A DNA stretch of 18,778 bases from an uncultured beta proteobacterium (GTDB lineage: Bacteria > Pseudomonadota > Gammaproteobacteria > Burkholderiales > Burkholderiaceae_C): NCBI GenBank assembly GCA_903927495.1, contig CAIYNH010000499.1, forward strand, positions 1 to 18,778, in the 5' to 3' direction. A program made the position numbers and the translations under genes. Shown one piece after another: positions 1 to 7,849 of the stretch; within the stretch, counting starts at the first letter, position 1, and each line of letters opens with the position of its first letter. Below the pieces are notes generated by a model that worked only from the letters and a program-made list of their open reading frames with translations, made no database searches and had not been told where the DNA came from.

Positions 1-41
1 CCTGCACCTGTGACGATGGCTACTTTGGAAGTTAATGTCAT
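1..41 (-). CDS. Short-chain dehydrogenase/reductase, N-terminal fragment
   Basis: Only the first 13 full codons are inside the window; the gene runs off the left edge. The start reads M-T-L-T-S-K-V-A-I-V-T-G-A-G. This is the first beta strand plus the opening of the TGxxxGxG dinucleotide-binding loop of the SDR family (NAD(P)-dependent oxidoreductases). The ATG is at 41-39 on the minus strand, with a weak purine-rich GAGTGA stretch upstream. It begins 28 bases after the rnr stop codon on the same strand, so it may be transcribed together with rnr. The substrate cannot be judged from so few residues. Confidence 0.7.
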   Translation of the reverse strand, partial: MTLTSKVAIVTGA

Positions 42-69
42 GGGGTCAATCACTCAATAAAACTGCTAA

Positions 70-2373
70 TCACGAGCGCCGGCGCGTTTTTCTACTCTTA
101 TCCTTGTTTTTTGCAATAGCTGCAACGGTGGTTATATTCGAAAGAACTGACTTGGTCCGAGGCGCTCGACTCAAGGGCTCAGAAATCTTGCGAGTACGCT
201 GCGCCTTCGACCCGCCGCCGGCATCACTCACATTCTCGCTTTGACTGCCTAGGTCTGACAGCCCCTCTTTGTCTTTTAATGGACGCAGCGTTGCAATCTC
301 GCCTTCCTGAATCAAACGAAAATCGATGCGACGCCCATCCAAGTCAACCCGGCTAACCTGAACGCGCACCCGGGTGCCCAATGCGTACCTCAATCCGGTG
401 CGTTCACCGCGCAGTTCTTGGCGTGCTTCATCAAAACGGTAGTACTCACTGCCAAGTTCGGTAATATGAATCAAGCCTTCAACAAACATTGCATCCAGAG
501 TCACAAACAAGCCAAAGCTGGTCACTGAGCTGACCACGCCGGAAAACTCCTCGCCCAGGTGTTCACGCATGTATTTGCATTTAAGCCATGCTTCCACATC
601 GCGACTGGCTTCATCTGCCCGCCGTTCATTGGCACTGCAGTGCAAACCCGCAGCTTGCCAGGCAAGCAGGTCGGTACTGAGCTTGCGAGGTTTCAGACCT
701 GGTTCGGCCACACGCGCTGTCAGATTTTTTTCAAGCCGCTTGGACAACTTGGCGTGCGCCTCGCCCGGAGTTGGCAAACTCGGCAATTGGTACTTGGTTT
801 TCGCCAGAATCGCTTTGATGACACGATGTACCAGCAAGTCCGGATAACGCCGGATTGGACTGGTGAAGTGGGTGTAAGCATCAAACGCCAAGCCAAAGTG
901 ACCACTGTTGATGGGAGTGTAAATCGCCTGCTGCATCGACCGAAGCAACATGGAATGAATTTGTTGCGCATCCGGACGGTCTTTGGTGGCGTTGGCTATT
1001 GCCTGGAATTCACCCGGTTTAGGGTCATCACTGACGCTCAAACCAACTGTAGTGATCTTCAGGTAATTGCGCAAAATTTCAATTTTTTCAGGTGTCGGTC
1101 CTTCGTGCACCCGAAAAAGCCCGGCATGCTTGCTTTGGGCAAGGTAGTCGGCACTGCACACATTGGCGGCCAACATGGCTTCTTCGATCAACTTGTGAGC
1201 GTCATTGCGTGTTCGCGGGACAATTTTTTCAATATGACCTGCCTCATCACACACAATCAGGGTTTCAACCGTTTCAAAATCCACCGCTCCGCGGCGTACA
1301 CGTGACTTGAGCAGTGCCTGATACGCATCATGAAGATTGATCAGGTCAGTGACCCGATCTTTACGCCGGGTCGCTTCCGGACCGCGGGTGTTAGCCAATA
1401 TGGCCGCCACTTCGGTATAAGTGAAGCGGGCATGGCTCCACATCACCGCTGGATAAAACTGGTAGGCCGACACGTCACCGTCCTGACTTACCAGCATGTC
1501 GCAGACCATGCACAGGCGCTCGACCTCCGGATTGAGTGAACACAAACCGTTGGAGAGTTTCTCCGGCAACATCGGAATCACGCGTCGCGGGAAATACACA
1601 CTCGTGGCACGTTCATAAGCGTCCACATCAATGGCTGAACCGTTTTCCACGTAATGACTGACATCCGCAATGGCAACCAGCAGGCGCCAACCACTCACCG
1701 CTGATTTACCCTTGCCGATTTCGGTCGGCTCGCAATACACTGCGTCATCAAAATCGCGAGCATCCTCGCCATCAATGGTGACCAATGGCACATCGGTCAA
1801 ATCAACCCGCTGCTTTTTGTCCTGTGGACGAACCTTGTCCGGCAAGGTTCGTGCGAGCGCAATGCAAGCGTCTGAGAATTCATGCGGAACGCTGTATTTA
1901 CGCACCGCAATTTCTATCTCCATACCTGGATCATCAACATCACCAAGAACCTCTTTGACACGTCCAACGGGCTGCCCAAACAAGGCCGGTGGCTCAGTCA
2001 ATTCAACCACTACAATCTGACCGGTTTTGGCAGACCCGGTCGCAGTTTTAGGAATCATCACATCCTGGCCATAACGCTTATCTTCTGGCGCAACAATCCA
2101 AATACCGCTCTCATGCAGCAATCGGCCAATGATGACCTGGCTGCCACGCTCAACGATCTCAAGCACCCGACCCTCCGGGCGACCTTTGCGGTCACTGCGC
2201 ACAATGCGGGCCTTGACCCGATCCTTGTGCAGCACAGCCCTCATTTCATTGGGAGCAAGGTAAATATCCGGTTCACCATCATCACGAATAACGAATCCGT
2301 GCCCATCACGGTGACCTTGAACTACCCCTTCAACTTCGTCCAGCAAACCGCTGGTAGGTTTGTTATTTTTGAT
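70..2373 (-). CDS. rnr: Ribonuclease R (3'-5' exoribonuclease)
   Basis: This is a processive, hydrolytic 3'-5' exoribonuclease of the RNase II/RNB family that degrades structured RNA and takes part in RNA quality control in the cytoplasm. From the start used here (about 767 residues) the order is: cold-shock/OB domains (about 15-190, with QGHRDGHGF and IYLAPNEMRAVLHKDRVKA), the RNB catalytic domain with the metal-binding DGEDARDFDD block at about 201-210, an S1 domain (FSGVVSSVTSFGLFVTLDAM), and a long Lys/Arg-rich tail ending KTRRRS. That layout and length fit RNase R rather than RNase II. The start is uncertain. The open frame extends to an ATG at 2424, but that codon lies inside the antisense of the tRNA gene. 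The position family alignments would favour is an ATC (2373-2371) with GAAAGG six bases upstream; the first ordinary alternative is TTG at 2346. The function is secure; the start is not. Confidence 0.93.
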   Translation of the reverse strand: MKNNKPTSGLLDEVEGVVQGHRDGHGFVIRDDGEPDIYLAPNEMRAVLHKDRVKARIVRSDRKGRPEGRVLEIVERGSQVIIGRLLHESGIWIVAPEDKRYGQDVMIPKTATGSAKTGQIVVVELTEPPALFGQPVGRVKEVLGDVDDPGMEIEIAVRKYSVPHEFSDACIALARTLPDKVRPQDKKQRVDLTDVPLVTIDGEDARDFDDAVYCEPTEIGKGKSAVSGWRLLVAIADVSHYVENGSAIDVDAYERATSVYFPRRVIPMLPEKLSNGLCSLNPEVERLCMVCDMLVSQDGDVSAYQFYPAVMWSHARFTYTEVAAILANTRGPEATRRKDRVTDLINLHDAYQALLKSRVRRGAVDFETVETLIVCDEAGHIEKIVPRTRNDAHKLIEEAMLAANVCSADYLAQSKHAGLFRVHEGPTPEKIEILRNYLKITTVGLSVSDDPKPGEFQAIANATKDRPDAQQIHSMLLRSMQQAIYTPINSGHFGLAFDAYTHFTSPIRRYPDLLVHRVIKAILAKTKYQLPSLPTPGEAHAKLSKRLEKNLTARVAEPGLKPRKLSTDLLAWQAAGLHCSANERRADEASRDVEAWLKCKYMREHLGEEFSGVVSSVTSFGLFVTLDAMFVEGLIHITELGSEYYRFDEARQELRGERTGLRYALGTRVRVQVSRVDLDGRRIDFRLIQEGEIATLRPLKDKEGLSDLGSQSENVSDAGGGSKAQRTRKISEPLSRAPRTKSVLSNITTVAAIAKNKDKSRKTRRRS

Positions 2374-2378
2374 ACAAT
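2373..2378 (+). promoter_or_regulatory. Putative -10 box of the tRNA-Leu promoter
   Basis: TACAAT, one change from TATAAT, ends 18 bases before the mature tRNA 5' end. That would place transcription start near 2385 and leave a leader of roughly 12 bases. I see no good -35 box at the usual spacing (GCTGGT at 2350-2355 is poor). The box overlaps the proposed rnr start region on the other strand. Confidence 0.35.
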
Positions 2379-2396
2379 GCCTTTCTTTCCTGAAAT

Positions 2397-2481
<85 letters not shown>

Positions 2482-2533
2482 ATCTAAATGAATTCTGGTA
2501 CGTTTTGATGACGAAAACCGAGTTGAATTGATA

Positions 2534-2563
2534 AAAAGCCGCTGCAGTTTCAGCGGCTTTTTT
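2534..2563. terminator. Bidirectional rho-independent terminator
   Basis: An 11-base perfect stem, AAAAGCCGCTG (2534-2544) with CAGCGGCTTTT (2551-2561), closes a CAGTTT loop. On the plus strand it ends in six T and lies about 50 bases after the tRNA. On the minus strand it also ends in a T run and lies about 30 bases after the rimO stop. It should therefore end both transcripts, which means rnr needs its own promoter between here and about 2374 on the minus strand. Confidence 0.85.
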
Positions 2564-2592
2564 GTTGTCCAAAATAGTAGCCAAGACAACTG

Positions 2593-3987
2593 TCAAAACG
2601 GTTGCGCCACCAGATCGTGACCCTGCGTGCCGACAACACGCGCTTTGGTGAACTCGCCCACCTTCAGTGTTTTGCTGATTTTCTCTGGTGGCAACAGTTT
2701 GACCAAACCATCAATCTCCGGCGCATCCGCATAAGTCCGCCCGATTCCGCCTTTTTTTCCCATACCGGGTGCTGAGTCGACCAAAACCTGCATGGTCGCA
2801 CCTATACGTTGCTGTAGCTTGGTTGACGAAACCTCTTCTGCCACCGCCATGAAACGGGCCCGTCGCTCTTCTCTCGCCGTTGCAGGCAGCATGCCGCTGA
2901 GATCGTTGGCAGCAGCACCATGAACTGGGCTGTAAGCAAAACAACCGGCACGGTCGATTTTGGCTTCGCGCATAAAGTCGAGTAGATGCTCAAATTCTGC
3001 ATCGGTCTCACCTGGAAAGCCGGCAATAAAGGTGCTGCGAATCACAATATCCGGGCAAACCTGACGCCAGCGCTGAATTCGCTCCAGATTTTTCTCGCCG
3101 CTGGCGGGACGCTTCATGCGCTTTAACACTTCCGTGTGACTGTGTTGAAATGGTACATCCAAATAGGGCAAAATTCTGCCTTCAGCCATCAGCGGCAAGA
3201 TCTCGTCGACGCTGGGGTAAGGATAGACGTAGTGCAATCGCACCCATGCGCCAAAAGGCTCGGCCAGGTCACCCAACGCTTGTACCAGTTCCTGCAAGCG
3301 CGTTTTGATCGGCCTGCCGTTCCAGAAACCGGTGCGGTATTTCACGTCCACACCGTAGGCTGAGGTGTCCTGACTGATGACAAGCAGCTCTTTCACACCG
3401 CCTTCAAACAACGCCTGAGCTTCCTTGAGCACATCGCCAATTGACCGCGAGACCAAATCGCCTCGCATGGACGGAATAATGCAAAACGTGCATCGATGGT
3501 TGCACCCTTCGCTAATCTTGATATATGCATAGTGTCGGGGTGTCAGCTTGATGCCCGCCACACCAAAAGAATTCGGCACCAAATCCAGGAACGGATCATG
3601 GGGCCTTGGCAGATTGGCGTGTACCGCATCCATAACTTCCTGGGTGGCCTGCGGCCCGGTCACTGCCAGCACGCTGGGATGCATCTGCCGCACCAAATTG
3701 CTGCCGTTCTCACCGGCCTTGGCACCAAGACACCCGGTTACGATGACTTTGCCGTTTTCGGCCAGTGCCTCACCAATGGTGTCAAGGCTTTCTTTGACCG
3801 CATCATCAATGAAACCGCAGGTGTTAACGATGACAAGATCTGCCCCATGGAATGTTTTGGAAGTCTGATAGCCTTCAGCGCTAAGTTGCGTGAGTATCAA
3901 CTCAGAATCAGTTAGCGCCTTGGCACAGCCCAAACTAACAAAACCAACCTTGGGCCCGTTAAGACCCTTTGCAATAAGCTCATTCAT
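2593..3987 (-). CDS. rimO: Ribosomal protein S12 methylthiotransferase RimO
   Basis: RimO is a radical-SAM enzyme with two iron-sulfur clusters that adds a methylthio group to an aspartate of ribosomal protein S12. At 464 residues it has the family's length. The N-terminal UPF0004 domain carries the three cluster cysteines C21 ([12 protein letters not shown]), C57 (NTCGF) and C86 (TGCLG). The radical-SAM motif is CNHRCTFC, giving C162, C166 and C169. The C-terminal part (about residue 390 on) fits a TRAM domain. SLGCxKxLTDSE favours RimO over the tRNA enzyme MiaB. It starts 22 bases after the phaR stop on the same strand, so the two may be co-transcribed. No clear ribosome binding site is visible before the ATG (upstream CCTCACAAA). 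Confidence 0.95.
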   Translation of the reverse strand: MNELIAKGLNGPKVGFVSLGCAKALTDSELILTQLSAEGYQTSKTFHGADLVIVNTCGFIDDAVKESLDTIGEALAENGKVIVTGCLGAKAGENGSNLVRQMHPSVLAVTGPQATQEVMDAVHANLPRPHDPFLDLVPNSFGVAGIKLTPRHYAYIKISEGCNHRCTFCIIPSMRGDLVSRSIGDVLKEAQALFEGGVKELLVISQDTSAYGVDVKYRTGFWNGRPIKTRLQELVQALGDLAEPFGAWVRLHYVYPYPSVDEILPLMAEGRILPYLDVPFQHSHTEVLKRMKRPASGEKNLERIQRWRQVCPDIVIRSTFIAGFPGETDAEFEHLLDFMREAKIDRAGCFAYSPVHGAAANDLSGMLPATAREERRARFMAVAEEVSSTKLQQRIGATMQVLVDSAPGMGKKGGIGRTYADAPEIDGLVKLLPPEKISKTLKVGEFTKARVVGTQGHDLVAQPF

Positions 3988-4009
3988 TTTGTGAGGTTTT
4001 CAGCCGTTA

Positions 4010-4549
4010 CTACGGCACGTTCTTGATACCAAAAGCACCCAGCATCTGCCCGGCCTGCTTTTGCATCTGTTCCTGCATTTGGGTGAGCAATGATTTGGAT
4101 TGATCCAAACTCCCTCCCAACATGGCTTGCATGACGGGCGGTTGCAAGGCCAAATACTGCGTCCACATTTCCGGGGTAAAGCCTTTGGATTGCTCGGCGA
4201 ACCGGGTTTGCGTGTCGATCAGTGTCTGAATGTTTTTTTCCAAATAACTACCGAGAAAACCCTGCATGGCATGACCATAAAAACGAATCAAACTCTCCAA
4301 AACCGGGGCAGTAAACATGGGGGAGCCACTGGCCTCGGCTTCCAGAATAATTTGCAACAGGATGGTGCGGGTAAGATTTTCCCCGGTCTTCGCGTCTACA
4401 ACCTCAAAAGACTCCCTGCTCATCACCAACTGCTTGACTTCAGACAAAGTGATGTAAGTCGAGGTATCGGTGTCATACAGCCTGCGATTTGGATACTTTT
4501 TGATGATGCGCTGCGGGCCCTGGGCATCTGTGGTGTTCTTATTTTGCAT
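4010..4549 (-). CDS. phaR: Polyhydroxyalkanoate synthesis repressor PhaR
   Basis: PhaR is a cytoplasmic DNA- and PHB-binding regulator. In PHB-producing betaproteobacteria it represses phasin genes and itself until it is drawn onto growing polymer granules. The 179 residues have the N-terminal PHB/PHA accumulation regulator DNA-binding domain (about 14-75, with RIIKKYPNRRLYDTDTSTYI), then the PHB accumulation domain (about 76-120, MFTAPVLESLIRFYGHAMQG). The C-terminus is rich in Gln and Met (QMQEQMQKQAGQM). It starts at ATG 4549. Two adjacent inverted repeats lie about 47-80 bases upstream. No PHB synthase or phasin gene is in the window. Confidence 0.95.
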   Translation of the reverse strand: MQNKNTTDAQGPQRIIKKYPNRRLYDTDTSTYITLSEVKQLVMSRESFEVVDAKTGENLTRTILLQIILEAEASGSPMFTAPVLESLIRFYGHAMQGFLGSYLEKNIQTLIDTQTRFAEQSKGFTPEMWTQYLALQPPVMQAMLGGSLDQSKSLLTQMQEQMQKQAGQMLGAFGIKNVP

Positions 4550-4595
4550 TAATAGTCTTTTCTCTAATGGAGATCAATCAGCATGCTGCATTGCA

Positions 4596-4628
4596 ACACA
4601 TTTTGCGATGTGTGAACATGCATTCACA
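4596..4628 (-). promoter_or_regulatory. Paired inverted repeats upstream of phaR, candidate operator
   Basis: Two perfect six-base inverted repeats with six-base spacers lie side by side and share a few bases: ACACAT-N6-ATGTGT (4596-4613) and TGTGAA-N6-TTCACA (4611-4628). A TGCA-rich stretch lies next to them at 4581-4595. Only phaR, on the minus strand, has its start close by. PhaR is known to regulate its own gene in related bacteria, so an autoregulatory site is possible, but I have not matched these repeats to a proven PhaR box. Confidence 0.35.
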
Positions 4629-4656
4629 ACATGTCAAAAACCATTGTTCAAAAAAG

Positions 4657-6069
4657 TCACCTTATCAGCCGCACGTAACTGGCCGTATTACGACTGACGC
4701 TATTCACGCTTCCAAGGTCAAAACTAACTGTCCACGCAGATAAAGGATTGCTGACATCGGGAGTTGAAGACCAGTAGGCCGAGCTTAAAGTTCCCGGGAA
4801 CGCTGTGGCGTTGATCGCCGGGTTGATCTGGGTGACATCAGCCAGACTGGCCAACTCTTTAACGTTAGGCAGGCGCCAGCCCGGCTGTCCCTTGGCATAT
4901 CTCAGCGCATTTTCATGGGTGTACGTGTTTTGTGTGCCGTTGCAGGTAAAAGTTGTAGCACTCCAACTTTGCCCTGCGGGGCAACGACTCCAGGTCAGTC
5001 CAGTTTGCGCGTCGGTGACCTCAGAGCCGTCGGTCGCATTTGCGTAGGTATAACGGGGCTGCGCAACCAGCGCAGTTCCCCTCACTAATCGCAGCTCAAC
5101 GCTACCAGTTACCGCACCAATCCCTTTCACACTACCTTTGCCGAAATCAACGACCCACACGTCAGCAGAACTGCCACCTCGGTATGGACTACCCGTGATG
5201 TACCAAGCATTTTTGGCAGATCTGAAAAAAATCGGATCAATCACTGGTGCAAGACTCAATCCGTAGTTCAGCAAACTTTGCAGTTCACCAGGCAAGGGTA
5301 GGCGCCAGTCGGTATAGCCGGCATTACCACACAAGGACGACGTGCCGTTGGCTGTAGACCGAGCAGTTGATGCTTCCTGGTTTTGTGAATCACCCGGTAA
5401 AGTCAACAAGGTGGTGGTGCCTGTCTGCCAAACTAAACCCGTCACATTGTCCTTCACGCAATCTGACCCTATAGCGCTGTAACTCATGCCCAGCAAGCCA
5501 TCGGTGCTATCAGAACTGACGGCATCCCGACCCGTCATTCCATCTTGCTTGTCATTCAGGTCAATGCTTGCGGTAGTGTCGCATTTGGCCAGAGCGTCAA
5601 TCCCTGCAGCGTAGCATTGGCTAGAGGTAACACCTGTATCCGTGAGTAAACTAATCCCCACCGCAGCCGGATTGGCCGCAATCGGGATGGTCAGCATTCC
5701 TAACCAATACCCATTGCCAGAGGGCGCAGGCGTATTGGAGTAAAAAGTCGCTATTTTGTTGCCTGCTGTACCGGCGGTGCAATCAACCGTGAACCCTGAA
5801 GCGGTATTATTAATTGGCACGGAGCATGTGCCATCGGCCAAAGTTACGACTGTGGTCAATGGCAGGTAGTTGCCGGTGACAGCAAAGCTTGTCTTAGCCC
5901 CTGCATAGGCTTTTGCTGGTGGCACAGCTGCCATCGCCGAAACTACCGCTGTGGTCGAATTGACACCAGTCGGCAGGGGCTCGCCCGTTCCACCACAGGC
6001 CATTAGCAGGGACGCGCCACAACAAGTTAGAAACCAGCGACCATGTTGCCCGAGCCTATGTGATGTCAT
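4657..6069 (-). CDS. Lipoprotein with two DUF1566 (Lcl_C) modules
   Basis: This 470-residue protein begins with a lipoprotein signal peptide: a short basic stretch, a hydrophobic core, then the lipobox L-M-A-C with the acceptor cysteine at position 25, followed by GG. An N-terminal beta-rich segment (about 45-120, with SFAVTGNYLPLTTVVTLADG) is followed by two DUF1566 modules. Module one has DNVTGLVWQTG, YTDWRLPLPGELQSLL, WVVDFGKGSV and ELRLVRG. Module two has DAQTGLTWSRC, PGWRLPNVKELASLADV, SFDLGSVNSVSR and YVRLIR. These parallel series show an internal tandem duplication. The start at 6069 has AAAGGA seven bases upstream. It is probably anchored in the outer membrane. DUF1566 has no settled function, so I give none; no neighbour suggests one. 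Confidence 0.85.
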   Translation of the reverse strand: MTSHRLGQHGRWFLTCCGASLLMACGGTGEPLPTGVNSTTAVVSAMAAVPPAKAYAGAKTSFAVTGNYLPLTTVVTLADGTCSVPINNTASGFTVDCTAGTAGNKIATFYSNTPAPSGNGYWLGMLTIPIAANPAAVGISLLTDTGVTSSQCYAAGIDALAKCDTTASIDLNDKQDGMTGRDAVSSDSTDGLLGMSYSAIGSDCVKDNVTGLVWQTGTTTLLTLPGDSQNQEASTARSTANGTSSLCGNAGYTDWRLPLPGELQSLLNYGLSLAPVIDPIFFRSAKNAWYITGSPYRGGSSADVWVVDFGKGSVKGIGAVTGSVELRLVRGTALVAQPRYTYANATDGSEVTDAQTGLTWSRCPAGQSWSATTFTCNGTQNTYTHENALRYAKGQPGWRLPNVKELASLADVTQINPAINATAFPGTLSSAYWSSTPDVSNPLSAWTVSFDLGSVNSVSRNTASYVRLIR

Positions 6070-6165
6070 TTTTTAGTCCTTTGTCTCAGTAGATTTTTTG
6101 GCACTTAAAGCAGATTGAAGTCGCCAGGAAATCGCATATTGGGTGGATTTTAGAGTCCCCATGCC

Positions 6166-7062
6166 CTACTCCAGCCCACGCACCCGCAAATAGGAAGCAA
6201 AACGCGGCAGCCCTTTGGGGGTCAGATTACGGTAGCGGTAGGTCACAACCGAGTTCAGTGGCGGCGGGGCAGCACGCTGTGCATCCGTGAAGCCGGTGCC
6301 CAAGGCAAAACGCTGGCCATCAGGCAACTCCAACATCAGCGCGCCGAGTCGCCCAGCATGCCGACCTTTGCCGGGTAAATGAGCCACCACACGCGCTTCA
6401 TCATCGAGCAATGGCTTGAATTTCAGCAAGGCATCACTGCGACCCGGGGCCCATAAGGCATTGTCACGGTGCAGCACCAGACCCTCGCCACCGTTCAACA
6501 CGATGTTTTTGAGCAACTTTTGCAGCGCCAATGTATCTGACACGTGCTGTTGGCTTACGGCCTGGAGCCACGGTTGCTGCGCCTGAGCCACCAGTTCAGT
6601 GATGCGATAAGCACGCTCGGTAAATGGACCAGAGGCTCCCGGCAAATCAAAAATCATGTAGTGCAGTGCACGCCATTGCGCATCGACCGGAACATTGCGG
6701 CGAACCATTGCCGACAACTCATCAAACCGCCCTCGGCCCAGCCACAACTCGCCATCCAGCGGTGTCTTGGGCAATGCAGCAAGAAACCACCCGGGTGCAG
6801 CGATGGCCAAACCACTGCGAAATTTCAATGTTTGACCATCCCAAAACGCCCGCACGCCATCAAGTTTTTCACTAATCAGATAGGCCCGGGGATCTTGGTC
6901 AACTTGCCACACCTTGGCCTGCATGAGGGCTGGCTGATTGAGTGCGAAGGCTTGTACCGATACGGCATTGGCCTGATTCGCTGTCACTGCCACTGGCGCA
7001 ACCCAGCCCCCCAACAACAGTGCCAGCTGCACCGCACAGTTGCCGGTTTCACGATATTTCAT
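6166..7062 (-). CDS. Exported ATP-dependent DNA ligase (LigE type)
   Basis: This is a minimal ATP-dependent DNA ligase of 298 residues. Motif I is SEKLDGVRA with the adenylated lysine at K66, which then transfers AMP to a nicked 5' phosphate. Further nucleotidyltransferase motifs follow: YMIFDLPG, GGEGLVLH and LLKFKPLLDDEARV, then an OB-like C-terminal domain (GRLGALMLELPDG, VVTYRYRNLTPKGLPRF). The first 33 residues (MKYRETGNCAVQLALLLGGW and on to ANQANA) look like a signal peptide, as in the periplasmic LigE group of proteobacteria, which some studies link to extracellular DNA or competence. I chose ATG 7062 because GGGAG lies six bases upstream; an ATG at 7125 would spoil the signal peptide. 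It follows the HNH gene on the same strand by 77 bases. Confidence 0.88.
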   Translation of the reverse strand: MKYRETGNCAVQLALLLGGWVAPVAVTANQANAVSVQAFALNQPALMQAKVWQVDQDPRAYLISEKLDGVRAFWDGQTLKFRSGLAIAAPGWFLAALPKTPLDGELWLGRGRFDELSAMVRRNVPVDAQWRALHYMIFDLPGASGPFTERAYRITELVAQAQQPWLQAVSQQHVSDTLALQKLLKNIVLNGGEGLVLHRDNALWAPGRSDALLKFKPLLDDEARVVAHLPGKGRHAGRLGALMLELPDGQRFALGTGFTDAQRAAPPPLNSVVTYRYRNLTPKGLPRFASYLRVRGLE

Positions 7063-7097
7063 TGTTAACTCCCAAAGTTTTCTAAATTGTTGCGGCA

Positions 7098-7111
7098 CGT
7101 CAGGCCTGACG
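7098..7111. repeat. Perfect 14-base palindrome between HNH and ligase genes
   Basis: CGTCAGGCCTGACG reads the same on both strands. It lies 36 bases upstream of the ligase start and next to a TTGACA on the minus strand (7118-7113), which could be a -35 box, although no good -10 follows at the usual distance. It could be a regulator site. With no loop and no T run it does not look like a terminator. Confidence 0.35.
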
Positions 7112-7139
7112 CTGTCAATTTCCAATGAATGACCGGTAC

Positions 7140-7697
7140 TCAGGCCACCAACCGGGAGGATTTAGGCACATGTGCCATCAAAAACTCCATTTGGTCCACC
7201 AATATGCGTCGGTTACGCAAAATAAAGTCTTCCCACAAACTGGGCACGTAGGGCGCGTACAGCAGCGGCATGAGGGCCTGCTCGGGGGTGCGATGGCTTT
7301 TGCGGTGGTTGCAAGGACGGCACGCCGTGACCACGTTCATCCAGCTGTCAATTCCATGCTGCGCAAACGGAATGATGTGTTCCCTGGTTAAATCTGAATC
7401 GTCAAACTGTTCACCGCAATAAGCGCAGAGGTTGCGGTCACGGGTAAACAACTTGCTATTGGTCAGTCCAGAGCGAAGTTGAATCGGATTGATATGGGGC
7501 ACACCCCGGGTGCCAATGATGCTTGACACGGTGATGATGGACTGCTTACCTGTAATAGCGTTGTGCCCGCCATGGAAAACGGCCACCTCGTGCCCCATCT
7601 CCCAGCGCACCTCTTCTGCGGCGTAATGCGTCACCGCTTGTTCCAGTGATATCCACGACTGGGGAAATCCCTGGGCTGACAGCTTCAAAACTTTCAA
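7140..7697 (-). CDS. HNH endonuclease family protein
   Basis: The 185-residue protein has a C-terminal HNH domain: a zinc pair C91-x2-C94 (LCAYCG), LTREHIIPF with H107, WMNVVTACRPCNHRK with N121, the second pair C126-x2-C129, and N130/H131. These are the metal-binding and catalytic positions of HNH nucleases. The N-terminal 85 residues are a conserved extension that I recognise from similar Burkholderiales proteins but whose role I do not know. The start codon is TTG at 7697, preceded by a consensus AGGAGG six bases upstream, which fixes the start. No methyltransferase or other restriction or defence gene lies next to it. The natural substrate is unknown. Confidence 0.85.
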   Translation of the reverse strand: MKVLKLSAQGFPQSWISLEQAVTHYAAEEVRWEMGHEVAVFHGGHNAITGKQSIITVSSIIGTRGVPHINPIQLRSGLTNSKLFTRDRNLCAYCGEQFDDSDLTREHIIPFAQHGIDSWMNVVTACRPCNHRKSHRTPEQALMPLLYAPYVPSLWEDFILRNRRILVDQMEFLMAHVPKSSRLVA

Positions 7698-7849
7698 AAC
7701 GAACCTCCTGGAAAATCAGCAAACTATGTTTACCTGCGAGAATCCGGCCGCTTTCACGTGCTGACGCACAATATACCCCTTTTATATGACAAATTGACTT
7801 CCATCGCTTGAATGACGTGCACAGAACGCTATCAAAGTTATAACATTTC
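7698..7849. promoter_or_regulatory. Divergent promoter region between the HNH gene and ribF
   Basis: These 152 bases separate two genes that read away from each other, so promoters for both must be here. For ribF the best candidate is TTGAAT (7808-7813), a 16-base spacer, then TATCAA (7830-7835), which would start RNA about 8 bases before the ATG. A TATAAC at 7839-7844 is a second possibility. For the HNH gene the minus strand has an AT-rich block with TATATT around 7770 but no convincing -35 box. Confidence 0.35.

Noticed and set aside
35..244. 69-codon plus-strand frame at the left edge
   Set aside because: It is antisense to the Lys/Arg-rich end of rnr and to the SDR start, with no recognisable product.
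7063..7125. Longer ligase with a start at ATG 7125
   Set aside because: GGGAG lies just before ATG 7062, and the shorter form begins with a proper signal peptide. The longer form would bury it and cover the palindrome.
7140..7697. HNH gene as part of a restriction or defence system
   Set aside because: No methyltransferase, helicase, toxin-antitoxin or CRISPR gene is nearby, and the protein resembles a widely conserved Burkholderiales HNH family.
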